Shown here: in pieces, positions 1 through 11,599 of the stretch | Layout: every line of letters begins with the position of its first letter | How positions within the stretch are numbered: the stretch's first letter is position 1 | DNA from: Halichondria panicea | Lineage: Eukaryota; Porifera; Demospongiae; Suberitida; Halichondriidae | Direction: 5' to 3' | Assembly (NCBI RefSeq): GCF_963675165.1 | Contig: NC_087390.1 | Location: 4,721,301-4,785,300, forward strand | Length of the DNA: 64,000 bases | Translations under genes and position numbers: made by a program | The notes under the pieces: model-generated | Seen by the model: only the letters and a program-made list of their open reading frames with translations | The model's database searches: none | Told to the model about the DNA's origin: nothing

Positions 1-36
1 CTTTTGCAACTTCACCAATATTGTCAACTCTCTCAG

Positions 37-240
37 ACTTAAATTTTCGTGGGATGCAAAAGTTCGCGTTTTTCAAGGGCAGACCAGTCAACGCGAAAAT
101 TAAAACTGGGATAAACTCCCACACACCATATTTCACTATTGGTGGGTGGCATCGAAACGCGAATATTAGAACCCACAACTGACGGCTCTGAAGTTTGCAC
201 CTGCGAAAATTTCCTGCTATACATTATACCAATTTATTTC
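37..240. repeat. interspersed short repeat (CGAAAATT / CCCTTGAAAAACG family)
   Basis: The stretch holds pieces such as CCACCAATAGTGAAATA and CCCAGTTTTAATTTTCG (read on the minus strand) that recur in the opposite orientation at about 62905-63110. A third fragment (CCCTTGAAAAACGCG) lies at 897-945. It sits just upstream of, or in the intron before, the first visible exon of the left-edge gene. This is probably a non-autonomous DNA element; its exact ends were not resolved. Confidence 0.55.
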
Positions 241-260
241 CAAACTTTGTGCCCATGCAG

Positions 261-1123
261 CCACGGATATGATGCTTGCTCGCACACTATCATCTCTGTT
301 CTCTCAAGACTCGGAGTTGTCCAGCAAGTAAGCAAAGGAGGCTATTGTATAGTGAGCACTTGATAATAATCTAATTTTTTTGCCCACAGATTTGTGGATT
401 TAAGTTCAACTGTGAGTACTATGATGGACTCAGGCTCAAAGTTGGTGAGTGTGTGTCTGTGTATGTTCCAGCGGTAACTGCTCAACGGTTGCAATGCGAC
501 AAAACTAACAGCTTCTATTGGCTTCTAGTCGCGTTCTCCTGGATTTTATTTGTGGATTTGCAAAGTAAAGCTTCTTTCTCGAGTTATGGCTACAGTGAAG
601 GTTGTTGCAGTCTCTTCAGAATCTTTTGTAGCATCATCCTGTTCACACAAAGTTTCTATGAGTTAGCTTTGCACTAAAGCGCTAGATTTTTGTTAGCTAT
701 ACAAGAGTCGGAAAAGAGCTATATTAAAGCAGCTAGCTATTTTATTATTTAGCTATTTTTTAGTAGTCATTAATTTTGTGAACTTTACCTCTTGCAGACA
801 CATGGTCACACCCCTTATTTCCAATGCACATGCGCGCCCATGGCCGTGTGAGAGAATCATAATCAAATTTCTTCTTTCTTAAGGTCCTGGTATGCTCTGC
901 CCTTGAAAAACGCGAAATTTTGCACCCCACGAAATTTTACGTCACTATAGGGAGGTATATGTTTGATAGTGACTAAATGAAAAATGCATTCGTCCCTTTT
1001 CTCATGCTTGCTGAATATTGTTTATTGTTAACTAATCCTTTGCAGGAAAGTGGTACTAAGATTGAATCCGGAAAAAGGAGTAAACATGGAGGTGAACCAA
1101 AATCAAAAAAGAGGAAGATGTAA
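261..1123 (+). CDS. 3' end of an unrecognised nuclear-type protein (three exons, partial)
   Basis: Three exons link in phase with GT/AG borders: 261-327, 390-444 and 1046-1123, ending at TAA. Earlier exons lie beyond the left edge. The visible C-terminus is Ser/Thr-rich with a helical look (LARTLSSLFSQDSELSSK, FVDLSSTVSTMMDSGSK). The last exon is strongly basic and ends in KSKKRKM, a classical monopartite nuclear localisation signal. I do not recognise the family. A second frame also stays open through the first two exons and would end early (GKWY then stop) in exon three. I prefer the NLS-ending frame because all three exons join in phase and the tail has normal nuclear-protein composition. 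The 600-bp intron before the last exon carries a short repeat fragment. Confidence 0.45.
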
Positions 1124-1424
1124 AACTGTTTTAACTGCATGGTGTATAATTATAATTGACCTAGATGTATTATTATAATTATTTTTTGCCATCGGATTAA
1201 TTTTCACTGCACGCCTCACTTTACTAAGAAATTCACTAGACAGTATGGTAAAATTAATGATTATTGGTAATTAAGGTTTCGTATTGAATGTGTTTTGGTT
1301 GCCTATAGCGAAGTGAAGAGATGTCTCTAAAGCCGGGCGAGGAAATTCCAGACAAGAACTAGTAATGATTGGAGCCATTTACAGTTGAATATGATCTAGT
1401 AGTGTCTACATAACTGTGTAAAGG

Positions 1425-1580
1425 AAATAGTGGGTTGGTCAAGTCAAAGTATCGCTACAAGTGATGAAGAATTCATGTGTCGTACTTAGAACTCTTCAGT
1501 CTTCATCACTTGTAGTAATACTTTGACTTGACCGAACCCACTATTTTTTGAAGAATGAAGAGTTCAAGTACGACACATGG
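1425..1580. repeat. foldback inverted-repeat element
   Basis: The left arm runs from AAATAGTGGGTTGGTCAAG to GTGATGAAG. The right arm is its near-perfect reverse complement (CTTCATCACTTGTAGTAATA ... ACCCACTATT). A second pair, GTGTCGTACTTAGAACTC and GAGTTCAAGTACGACAC, overlaps it, so the whole unit can fold as two interleaved hairpins. No coding potential was seen. The rest of 1124-4362 holds other repeats and no gene I can support. Confidence 0.7.
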
Positions 1581-2188
1581 AATATCTTATGTTTGCGATG
1601 AGCATTTTGTGTTGCAGTATTTTTTGGCATAGTGGCCAGAATAGCGACATGGCCGCATTTCAGAAAATATCCGCAGCTAAAAACAACCATACCTCGAATC
1701 TAATGACTATAAATTAAGTCTACATGAATAATTATGTGACGTTGTAACGGATTGGAGGTAATTATAATGTTCTCGCCCGCTTTTAACAATAGCTTGTAGC
1801 TGTAGCTAAGCGTACCGGGTTTTTCTGTAGTCACAATGTGTTTCTCGAAAACTGGGTGTTCTCAATGATGATTCGAGGCCAACCGATTACCGCTTCTTGA
1901 GGAAAAGCTTCTCAAGAACCTTACTTACTTCTTACTTTAATATGTCAGTCACCCATTTGCGGTGAAGTGCGTTATTATAGAGTGCACTTTTAGGCCATAC
2001 AAAGTTTAGTTTCTCAGGCCCTCCCCTTGGAAATTGGCAGCTTTCCTAAACATTAGAGAAAGGTATAGATGTGGTTTTCAATAATGCCATGATTGTAATT
2101 ATTACATCAATCAACCAATGTTGCTCTCGGGGCTGCTGCCACGGTTATACACCTTAGATTCATGGCATAACCTACATACTTTTCAACA

Positions 2189-2318
2189 CACTGTAAAAAA
2201 TGATGTGTGGTTTTCACGCAGAGTACGCGTGGCTATTGTGGCAAGTATAAGGAAAACCGCACGTTTGCCACAATAGCCACACACTCTGCGTGAAAACCAC
2301 ACATCATTTTTTTCAGTG
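2189..2318. repeat. foldback MITE (CACTG...CAGTG)
   Basis: The ends are CACTGTAAAAAATGATGTGT and its complement ACACATCATTTTTTTCAGTG. The arms continue through TTTTCACGCAGAGT and GGCTATTGTGGCAA, leaving a loop of only about 20 bp. It is an almost complete 130-bp palindrome, typical of a small non-autonomous DNA transposon. Confidence 0.75.
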
Positions 2319-2570
2319 GCACATTCGCTTTCTTCATCAAATCCAGTAGATCTAGCCACCTGCCCGGTCGGTGCACATGAACAAAGTGTGTGTATTGATC
2401 TACCCACGTCACACCCTCTGCACTGTATCACACTATTGAAGTGCATTGACATGCGCTATACACACAAGGGTAATACGTGTGATTTAAGGTATTATGATGC
2501 CATATTCAAGCAATACAGTATATAGGCAAATATCGTAGAGGGTCGTCTTTTAAACTGAAGTACGGTGTAG

Positions 2571-2785
2571 TACCGTATAGCGGGTAATTTTTGTGGGGTA
2601 AAATATTCGTTATTTTCGTGGGCAAGCTGACCTCCACGAAATGTTAACGTATAGGCGTGGCTTGCCGGAACGTATGAATGCAGTGCAGGCAACAAGACTA
2701 TAAACGAAATTTTTAGTCACAAAAACCACCGTTTTCGAGTTAAATGAATATTTTACCGCACGATAATTACCCGCTATTGGTGTAC
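2571..2785. repeat. MITE, TACCGTATAGCGGGTAA family, copy 1
   Basis: The left end TACCGTATAGCGGGTAATTT and the right end AATTACCCGCTATTGG are inverted repeats with GTGGGGTAAAATATTCG just inside. Near-identical copies occur at 13734-13923 and 32754-32963, both inside introns of the cysteine-rich peptide genes. A right-end fragment lies at about 8045-8135. Confidence 0.75.
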
Positions 2786-2958
2786 TGTAAAATGAATGCA
2801 GCTAAAATTTAACTGTATGCTATGATAATTTTAAATTACCGGTATAAATTATGTATCCATTGACTTAAATTCTCTCGATCAGGGTGGCTTGACATACTGC
2901 ACAAATATATGGCCTCTTGGTGTCGGTACTTAATATACCTAACATTATACTTATACTA

Positions 2959-2973
2959 CCCCCCCCCCCCCCC
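2959..2973 (+). repeat. poly-C tract
   Basis: Fifteen consecutive C residues. A homopolymer of this kind is prone to slippage and to sequencing length error. Confidence 0.9.
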
Positions 2974-3596
2974 ATCACAAGCACACAGAACAAAGCACCT
3001 CCATGCATGCACAGTTGAAGGTGAACTGCTTAAGGAACATGTGTGAAGACTACGTTTGGCCACAGAGGATTCATTGTAAGTTAACCCTATTGGTAGCTCT
3101 AATTTTATGGTAGTCTGGTTTGAATAAAATTATGGTAACTATGGTGGTTAAAGGTAGTTTGTTTTGACAACATCGGCTTGCTCCAAATATTATGCAGATG
3201 ATGATACAGCATGCACCAGAGCTTGGTTTTACATACTCTTCTACAATGTCAGCTTTATTCAATTGGCTATAATTTAAATTCCGCTCTTGGCCACGCTCCC
3301 AAATACATGACGGTACTTTTGCAAACTATCAAGGAGGTGATGGCTCTGTCAAAATGTCACATGCAGGTTGGTTAATAAATATCTAATTATACATTTGCAG
3401 TGATCAGCACTAATTGGCAATTATCGATCACATAATTATATAGTCACTCTCCTCCATGCTCTGATGATTGCTGAGTCAACGAATATATGTATGGTGCTCT
3501 GCCCAATTAGTGCATGTATATACTTTAAGACTAGCTAGCTACCTATAATTATAGTAACAATTTTAGAAGTGATCTCAATTACCGTAAGTAATTACA

Positions 3597-3990
3597 GCGC
3601 CACCATAATTTAAACGCCACGTCGGCATCAGCATAATTTTTTAGATCCTAAAAAGCGCCAACCATTGCTGGAATTATTTTTTTCTGGCGCTTATAAAAAG
3701 GCTTGTTTGAGTTATCAAGACAATCATCCTGCATCGTTGACTTCCTTCACTTCTAAACAGTTGTCTAACCCATATATAGCTACAGTCAATGAATTGTTGT
3801 TCACGAGTCACTCAGCTCTCAGCGGTGCAGCTAGCAAGTGAAAAAAAGACCACGCCCATTTTCTCTACAAATTCTATACTAACTGTTGAACATAAGCGCC
3901 ACCATAATTTAGGCGCCATGAAGCTTGGGCTGAACGCAATTTTTTGTGTGCCACTCAGAAGTGGACTTAATTTTTTCTGGCGCTGCAATT
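3597..3990 (+). repeat. pair of GCGCCACCATAATTT repeats
   Basis: Two related stretches (about 3597-3703 and 3893-3990) share GCGCCACCATAATTTA near the start and TTTTTTCTGGCGCT near the end. The two ends of each are inverted (GCGCCA / TGGCGC). They look like decayed copies of one small element. A 113-codon open frame across this region has no family features and I do not call it a gene. Confidence 0.5.
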
Positions 3991-4362
3991 ACGGTACTCC
4001 CTTCTGTTTGTTGACTCTCTGTTCTATATATATATATTTGCTGACTCAGCAACAGCACTCTCGAGACTTAGGTAATTGCTCCAAAGCTGTACCTACCTGC
4101 TGTACCTCTGCTGATTTACAATACATGTGATACATGTACTGTGTTACTGCATGCATGTATACATAATTGTACGCTAGCATGCATGGGCACAATCACAACA
4201 TTAATTTAGTTTTAATAAATTCACCATTCATAATAATACTTGTTTACATGAAAGTAATGCCAACGTGAGTACACATGCACTTATCCAGCATTATTATGAG
4301 TTTGGAGTATAGATGCTAGATAGTACATTTAGCGAGCTGTTAAAACCCTTCTACAAGAGAAA

Positions 4363-5776
4363 ATGATGAAGTACAAGCTGCGATCTTTCTACTCAAAAGG
4401 AGCTTTTCTAGTTCTTGTGTGGACACTGCTTATTACATCCGTAATGACTATCCTTTATCGTATCACAAAATCAGGATATCTCCACTACACGGATCAGAGA
4501 CTTTTTCTATTACCGATTATTGCCTTCACTCCCATAGCAGGATGGCTAGCTGATGTACGGTATGGAAACTTCAAGGTGTTTAAATTCGGAGCACTGTTAT
4601 TTTTTTTCTCAGCGGTAATGACCTGCATTTCTATGATAATCAAAGGTGAGGGAGTTCATCCGACTGTTACTCTGGTTGCTACAACTGCAGCTGTGTTTGT
4701 TGCTTATCTTGGAGTTAGTGCATGCGCAGTAACAGCTCTTCAGCTAGGCTTGGATCAGATGCCAGATGCTTCATCTGACAATGTTTTATCAAGTGGTTCA
4801 TTTTCTCAGCTCTTTTTGGTGTATGGATTAGCCAAAAAAGTACAGAATCTTGTGCTTTCTCAGATCCTGACAATAATATCATTTCAAGTATCTACCCAGT
4901 GTTTGCTATGAGCGTTCTGTGCTGTAGTATTTTTCTTTTAGCCCCTAAATGGTTAATAATTGAACCAAAGTCACCTCAGTCCCTCAAAATCATTTACCAA
5001 ATTCTCAAATTTGCTGCCAAGCACAAAGCTCCCCTCAATTGCAGTGCTCTCACATACTGGGAGGAAGACATACCTTCAAGAATGGACCTGGGAAAGTTGA
5101 GATACGGTGGACCATTCACTACAGAGCAAGTTGAAGATGTAAAAACGTTCTTCAACATTATTGTTATCCAAATACCATTGTTTTTTGTCTCATTATCATC
5201 CCGAGAATTATACGTACATCTTAATTACCAACCGTTTCCCTCTATCGACAAATGCACTGCTTCACTTATTAGTCTCTTCACTTATCACCCTTCTTTTGTG
5301 CAATGCTAGTAACGCTTATCTCAGAATTAATAGTCTATCCTCTAGTTAAAATGGAACCACCAAGCATCCTAAAACAGATTGGATTTGCTTGCTTCTTCAT
5401 TGTGGTAGCAAATATAGGGATATTGAGTGCAGAAGTTGTGAGCTATTTCCATAAGATACAAGTTTGGATTGAAATAGCTACTTCAATAATTGAAGGTCTT
5501 GTTTACTTGTCCTTCTTGACAAACTTGATTCTGTTGTTTGCTTGTGCGCAATCTCCATATAACATGCGTGGTCTGTTGGTGGGATTTGCATTATTACTTC
5601 ATGGCTCATCGTTAAGCCTCGGTGAACTTTTCTTTGGTATCACGGTCAAGCTTGGCGACAAATGCTACAACTACATAATTTATTCGTCAATCATGATAGC
5701 GATTACTTTGTTTGGATTCATCCTGTACTGCCTCCTGGCTCGCTGGTACAAGAGGAGAGTAGCTATAATTCATTAA
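4363..5776 (+). pseudogene. POT/SLC15-like proton-oligopeptide transporter, frameshifted
   Basis: The conceptual product resembles the C-terminal two thirds of a POT (PTR/SLC15) MFS transporter. It starts at ATG 4363 with hydrophobic segments and the loop GWLADVRYGNFK, which is typical of the family. The frame shifts between about 4825 and 4860: frame 1 gives way to frame 3, where SDPDNN, APKWLIIEPKSPQSLK and KLRYGGPFTTEQVEDVKTFF follow. A second shift near 5290 moves to frame 2, where the last membrane segments (from MLVTLISELIVYPLV to the TAA) lie. Intact relatives would read through both points, so at least two indels and probably a small deletion separate the parts. No donor/acceptor pair explains the breaks convincingly. 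A fused product from unseen introns is the alternative. Confidence 0.6.
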
Positions 5777-5984
5777 TCACACTGTCCGGTTGAGCTATTA
5801 TGTTTATATACATGCAGGTGGTTGAGATATCAAAAGCTGCATTGTGTTATTTAGATAAATTCCCCCATTTATCACACATTATTTTTTTACATGGAAGGTA
5901 AATAAACTAACTTGAGTAAACATTTTTCTTGGTACAAATGTTCCAAAACTAAGAGTATAATTATAATTATAGCTATAGCTATGG

Positions 5985-6690
5985 TCACTACAACTGCATG
6001 CAGCTGTGTTAGATGCATATCTTGGAGTTAGTGCATGCGCAGTAACAGCTCTTCAGCTATAATTAAATAGATGCCGGATGCTTTGTCTGACAACATTATC
6101 AAGTGGTTTATTTTTTGGTGTATCGATTAGGGAAATTATCCTACAAGTTGTGCTTTCGTAGATAATGAGAATAAATTCATTTTGTTTAGTCTATAATATT
6201 ATATCTAGCGATAGCTATGACCATTGTGTACTGTAGTATTTTTTAGCCCCAAATATACGGGAAATATCCAGCGCATGCGTAAGCATGCCGTCAGTAGTAG
6301 CTGGTGTAAAACTATCTTACGTTACCACGAGGAGGAAGTCAAATGGCTAATAATTGAACCAAAGTCATATCAATTCCTAAAATCATCTACCAAGTTCTCA
6401 AATTTGCAGCCAAGCACAAAGCTCCCCTCAATTGCAGTGCTCTCACATACTGAGAGGAAGACATACCTTCAATAATAGACCTGGGAAAGTCGAGATACGG
6501 TGGACTATTCACTATACAGAGCAACTTGAACGTTCTTCAACATTGTTGTTTCCAACTATTGTTTATTGTCTCATTATCATCTCATGTACATCAAATCACC
6601 AACCATTATTGCCTATTAGTGCATGCACTGACTGCCTCACTTATCACTTATTATTACCCTATATTATTGTTTGCGTAATGCATGCTATAC
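5985..6690 (+). pseudogene. second, more decayed copy of the transporter
   Basis: Nucleotide-level repeats of the gene just upstream are obvious: CTTGGAGTTAGTGCATGCGC at 6020 matches 4711, GGCTAATAATTGAACCAAAG at 6343 matches the 4950 region, and CTCACATACTGAGAGGAAGA at 6441 matches 5049. Deletions and stops cut every frame (for example a 24-residue piece with KWLIIEPKS, then a new frame). This is a tandem duplicate that lost function. No gene is seen between 6690 and 7780. Confidence 0.65.
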
Positions 6691-7781
6691 AGAAGTTTTC
6701 AGGTAGGTTGAGGGAATACTTTAGAGTGTAAAGTTACTCATGCATAAGTTATAATTGTATACTGTGTTGTATGTACATCCAACAGTAATTTAACTATATG
6801 CAGAGTAACTGGTAAACATCGACTCTTTTGTAACGTCGACTCCATTTCATAACATCGGCTCCTTTTTAACACATCGATCTTTACGACGTCGACTTTTTTA
6901 TAACGTCAACTTCATTTCTTAACATAACATCGACTCTTTTTGGATTTTGACACAAACAGAATTGCCACGACATGCAATCATGTCTCATGTCTGAGTAGTA
7001 TGAGTATGAGGAAGAACAGGCAGGTGTCATCGGGCACATCAACAACTCAACCTTCGGCTGGATACACTGACAACCTAAGAATTGGGTACTTGCGGACGAC
7101 AGTTCCAGAAATGTTACTATTTGAGTAGAATAATTTATAGAAAACTGTGCTGGTTGATTGCTACTCTTTACTTCACTTAGATATTGATACGGAATAATTG
7201 AAATATACTTCAAGATTCGAAGGTATATGCCCTGAGTCTGCCCACTCAATTACAGCAGGTGCTGCTTTCCGGAGTACCTCAAGACTTTTCGATGCTTTAA
7301 CAGCATGCAAAGTACCAAATTCATCTCCTGCCACAGTTAAGGCAGTAGAGGGATGGTAATTCAGACAGTATCAGTTCTAGTTCAATTTCTATCACGGTGC
7401 CAGTGCATGGCAGCCAATGATATAGGTAGCGTAATTTCTTGCATTTACCTATTTCAGGGATTTTGTCATAATTATAAGAAATGTTCACATATCGGACACA
7501 CGAGTCAGACAGTGTCACTGCAAGCCTGAGAGCTTTGAAGTCTTGATCTATTGCGACAACGTTTCCACACCAGGGAACTCCAGGCACGAGGGTGGCTGAG
7601 GAGAGAGCTAGAGTATAGAGCCTTGTGCATGAGATACGGAGACATAGCTTGTCATATAGGCTGACAGGTATGCAGTCAGTGGATCTTAAGCAGTACTTCA
7701 GTAGGAGGAAATGAGAGCAGTTGGAACTTCACATGATCATCAATAGATAAATGATCAAAGGGAGAGAGGGTCTATACGTGC

Positions 7782-7846
7782 TAGCCTCGATTCCAGGCCG
7801 CTCTCAATTGAGAAAGACTCTAGTGAGAGGGGCTGGGATTGAGGCT
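7782..7846. repeat. TAGCCTCGA foldback element, 65 bp
   Basis: The ends are TAGCCTCGATTCCAGGCC and its inverse (GGGCTGGGATTGAGGCTA). The 9 bp before it (TATACGTGC) and after it (TCTACGTGC) match at eight positions, which fits a 9-bp target duplication. From 7846 to 9750 I see only a partial TACCGTATAGCGGG right end (8045-8135), an early satellite unit (about 8690-8800), (AGTAGT)n-rich DNA near 9035-9080, and no gene. Confidence 0.65.
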
Positions 7847-9749
7847 ATCTACGTGCAACCCTCAATAAACATCCGCGCCGCGTCTAAATTGTGTCCGCAA
7901 AATGCCCGGGAAATACCTCCTTTTTATGTTTCTAAGTTTCCTCAGTATATAGTTTACTATGCTACGGTGGCCGAGAAGGGTCACCCGCCTCCGCCTACCG
8001 CCACAATGAACCGCGGGCGGATATGTTTTGTTAACCGCTTGCACTTAATTCTAAATTTATACTCACGAAAATCACCGTTTTCGAGATAAACGAATTTTTT
8101 ACCCCACAAAAATTACCCACGTATATACGGTATACAGTATTACATTTACCTGGCTTCAAGTACATGTAGCTCTGTGTGACCTATATACTTACGCCAATTT
8201 ATTGACCCCTCTCCCATGCAGGACCCCTCCTACTACTCTACCTGTACCAAGCCCTATAGAGGACTGATGGCAACAGGAGTACTATATAACAGACCACCAG
8301 TGGAGTAAAGTAGACACTTGCAACTCTCAAGAAATGGCAGCTATTTTGTTGGACTCTTACACACTACATCCTGATAAGAGGATCGCAAGGTGGACATATG
8401 CATTGCCATGGCTACCAGAGACAACACGTCTACTACCATAGCAACAATCAAGTAGCAGGACGTCATATCTGAGCTAGCTTTGGAGGTAATACAGTAGGAA
8501 AAACTAGCAGCTAATTACAGGTACATTGTAGTGCATGATAGGACCCGAATGGGTGGTGTGAATGTAGCTCTACACAGCTAAACTGTTTAGTAGAGCATAT
8601 TAATTTTGAACGGCCATAACGCCGTTGGTCCAATAAGGTTGGGCTTAGTGGGCCCACGCTCTTAGAGTATCAATTATAACAGTGTATGTGCATGCGTTCA
8701 TAGTTCACAATAATAATGTGTGCATGGTTCTGTTTGATGAAACACAAACTCAATTTACTGCATGTTAATACGATAATTTCTCACAGTTACAACGCTCTTA
8801 GAGTATACCTCTTTCCTTGGCAATCTGTTGTAGAAATTACAACAACGGTAACGAATCGTTATGATGAATTAGATGAAGTTGTATGTGAGCTCCTCCCTGA
8901 CAAACAAACTGTAGTCTAGGTAACGGCCTTATCAGTCAAGTAGGCTAAAAATCTGTGTCCTTTGATGTAAGCTTTGATGTCTCTTTGTGCATATGTAGTT
9001 AAAAAAAAAAAAAAGAAACCTTTGACTAGCTAGGAAGAGTAGCAGTAGTAGTAGTAGGAAGAGTAGCAGTAGTAGTAGCAGTGCAAGCAGGACTAGACTA
9101 GATTAAAAAGTTGGTGGAAAGAATAACTGACCGTTTGGACGTCACCTGGCTGCCAGACTTTCATCTCGACTCTTCCCCCTGAGTAGCTGGCCTTTCTCTA
9201 AGCCACAAAACTGAGCAAGAAGCTGAAGAAGCAGCTAGACAGAGACATGTACCTAGCCTTGAGAATTGGGAGGCGTGGCTCAACTAGTTAGCCCAGCCCA
9301 GAGGAATTGTTACCGTGGGTACTGAACAACCGTAGAAGTAGGGCTACCCCTGGCTTTACTGAATTAACTAGCTGTGTCTGCTGTCTAGTTGGACCAGATT
9401 TAGCTAGATAATGGGGTAGAGAATAGTTGAGCGGTGCTGTGTGTAGCTTGAACTGTACTGGCAAGAATCTAGTAAGCATCCCTATGCACTGATAACTCGT
9501 CAGAATGGAGGGTATGTTCTAGGGATCTGGACAGCTGTACATCCAAAGGAGCCAAGGAATGCCAATCATCTTCTCCCAGTCTCTGACACGCTAAACAAAA
9601 CGAGCTAGAACTGGGAGTCCCAGCTAGAATTGCTAGCCGGATCTAGACTAATAGAATGACATGGAGGCGTGGTGAGGCCGGATCCACACTAATTGATCGA
9701 CCTAAAGACGCTCCTGTTCCAGATTTCACGAATGGCAAGGAAAGGGTTA

Positions 9750-10178
9750 TAGTAGACTCTCGTTATCCGATCACCCTTGGACCATGCAGCTTGGCCGGAC
9801 TAGCGAGGTGGCTGTATTTCATAAAATAGCCGCGGTTAAAAAACGACCTTACCTCTATAGAATCTAATGACCACACCGAACACCTGTGGAAAGGACTCTC
9901 GAGGATAATGAAGGATATTGAAGCGGCGTTCTGCTCTCTATTAAGTGTAATCTGCCAAACCACACCCAAAACGTCATATCCGGCCGCATAAACGTACATT
10001 GAAAACCTAGTTTGGGGCAGCCAGTATATATATACTGGCCAGTATAATTATACGGAATAGCGAATGGCCGCATTTCAGGGTGAGTTTTGTGCAGTAAACA
10101 TCTAGCTAGCAATCCGTGCAATAGCGGGTATATTGAGGTGGCCGTACTTCAGAGAGCCGGAATAACGAGAGCCTACTG
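9750..10178. mobile_element. CAGTAGACTCTCG inverted-repeat element (pogo/Tc1-type, TA target)
   Basis: The left end AGTAGACTCTCGTTATCCGA and the right end GGAATAACGAGAGCCTACTG are inverted, with TA outside. Related copies lie at 28119-29021, 29128-29527 and 29750-30143, the last being the segment-B counterpart. TA duplications and the CAGT-type terminus fit non-autonomous pogo/Tc1-mariner elements. No transposase ORF is present. Confidence 0.7.
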
Positions 10179-10199
10179 TATCAATTAACAGTGCATGCA

Positions 10200-11440
10200 C
10201 ATGCACGTTCACAGTTTATGTATACATGGTTCTGTTTGGAATGAGGGGGGTGAAACGCAAACTCAATTTACTGCAGGATAATTTCTCAGTGCATGCATGT
10301 GCATACACTGACGTTCACAGTTCACGTATATGCATGCATGGTTCTGTTTGGAATGAGGGATGAAACACAAACTCAATTTACTTCATGTTATGATAGGATA
10401 ATTTCTCAGTTACAACGCTTATCACATGTACATGTGTATGTGCATGGTTCAGTTTGGAATGAGGGAGATGAAACACAAACTCAATTCACTGTTAATAGGA
10501 TAATTTCTCAGTTTAACGCTCTTAGAGTATCAATTAACAGTGCATGTGCCACACAATAACATGGTTATGTTTGGAATGAGGGATGAAACCATAGATACAT
10601 CTATAATTATGATGAAACACAAACTCAATTTACTGTTACTAGGCTCTTAGAGTATCAATTAACAGTGCATGTGCATGGACGTTCACAGTACAATAACATG
10701 GTTCTGTTTGGAATGAAGGATGAAACCATAGATACATCTATGATTATGATGAAACACAATTAGGCTCTTAGAGTATCAATTAACAGTGCACGTTCACAGT
10801 TTACAATAACATGGTTCTGTTTGGAATGAGGGATGAAACCATAGATACATCTATAATTATGATGAAACACAAACTCAATTTACTGTTACTAGGCTCTTAG
10901 AGTATCAATTAACAGTGCATGTGCATGGACGTTCACAGTACAATAACATGGTTCTGTTTGGAATGAAGGATGAAACCATAGATACATCTATGATTATGAT
11001 GAAACACAATTAGGCTCTTAGAGTATCAATTAACAGTGCACGTTCACAGTTTACAATAACATGGTTCTGTTTGGAATGAGGGATGAAACCATAGATACAT
11101 CTATAATTATGATGAAACACAATTACTGTTACTAGGCTCTTAGAGTATCAATTAACAGTGCACGTTCACAATAACATGGTTCTGTTTGGAATGAGGGACG
11201 AAACCATAGATACATCTATAATTATGATGAAACACAATTACTGTTGTTAGGCTCTTAGAGTATCAATTAACAGTGCACGTTCACAGTTCACAATAACATG
11301 GTTCTGTTTGGAATGAGGGATGAAACCATAGTCTGATACATCTATAATTATGATGGAACACAAACTCAATTTAGGCTCAGTTATATACAACGCTCTTGAG
11401 TTCACAATATGTACATTTGCATGTATGCATGGTTCTGTTT
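10200..11440 (+). repeat. tandem satellite, ATGGTTCTGTTTGGAATGAGG unit (array A)
   Basis: At least ten head-to-tail units contain GGTTCTGTTTGGAATGAGGG followed by ATGAAACACAAACTCAATTT and TCTTAGAGTATCAATTAACA. Unit length varies, about 105-140 bp. A higher-order pattern repeats: an ATAGATACATCTATAATTATG insert is present in the later units. The same family continues as scattered units at 8690-8800 and forms array B at 27860-30790. No long open frame runs through it. Confidence 0.85.
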
Positions 11441-11599
11441 GGAAAGAGGGTAGCCTCGATCCCAGGTCGAGTTTTCGCTTTTATAATAAACAACTTACCT
11501 ACAATTATTCTAGCTCCGCCCAGCTATATACCTCTGACACACCCAAACATTATTGATGTGATAAATCAAAGCTGATCCGCACAGTGATGCAGTTTTTGT

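Noticed and set aside
390-444. Alternative frame of the left-edge gene (CGFKFNCEYYDGLRLKV)
   Set aside because: It also splices in phase but stops four codons into the last exon, losing the nuclear localisation tail; kept only as an alternative.
7321-7587. Minus-strand 88-codon frame (GVPWCGNVVAIDQDFKALRL)
   Set aside because: The copy at 26700-26960 is broken by indels and no family is recognisable; it may be a fossil but cannot be supported.
8222-8308. Possible terminal exon (acceptor CCCATGCAG, then DPSYYSTCTKPYRGLMATGV and a stop)
   Set aside because: No upstream exon in phase could be found and the stretch is only 28 codons.
8334-8441. ATG-initiated 35-codon frame MAAILLDSYTLHPDKRIARW
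   Set aside because: Too short, no splice partner and no recognisable motif.
10200-11440. CRISPR-like alternation of repeats and spacers
   Set aside because: Units are long, diverged and themselves repeated; the context is eukaryotic with no cas genes.
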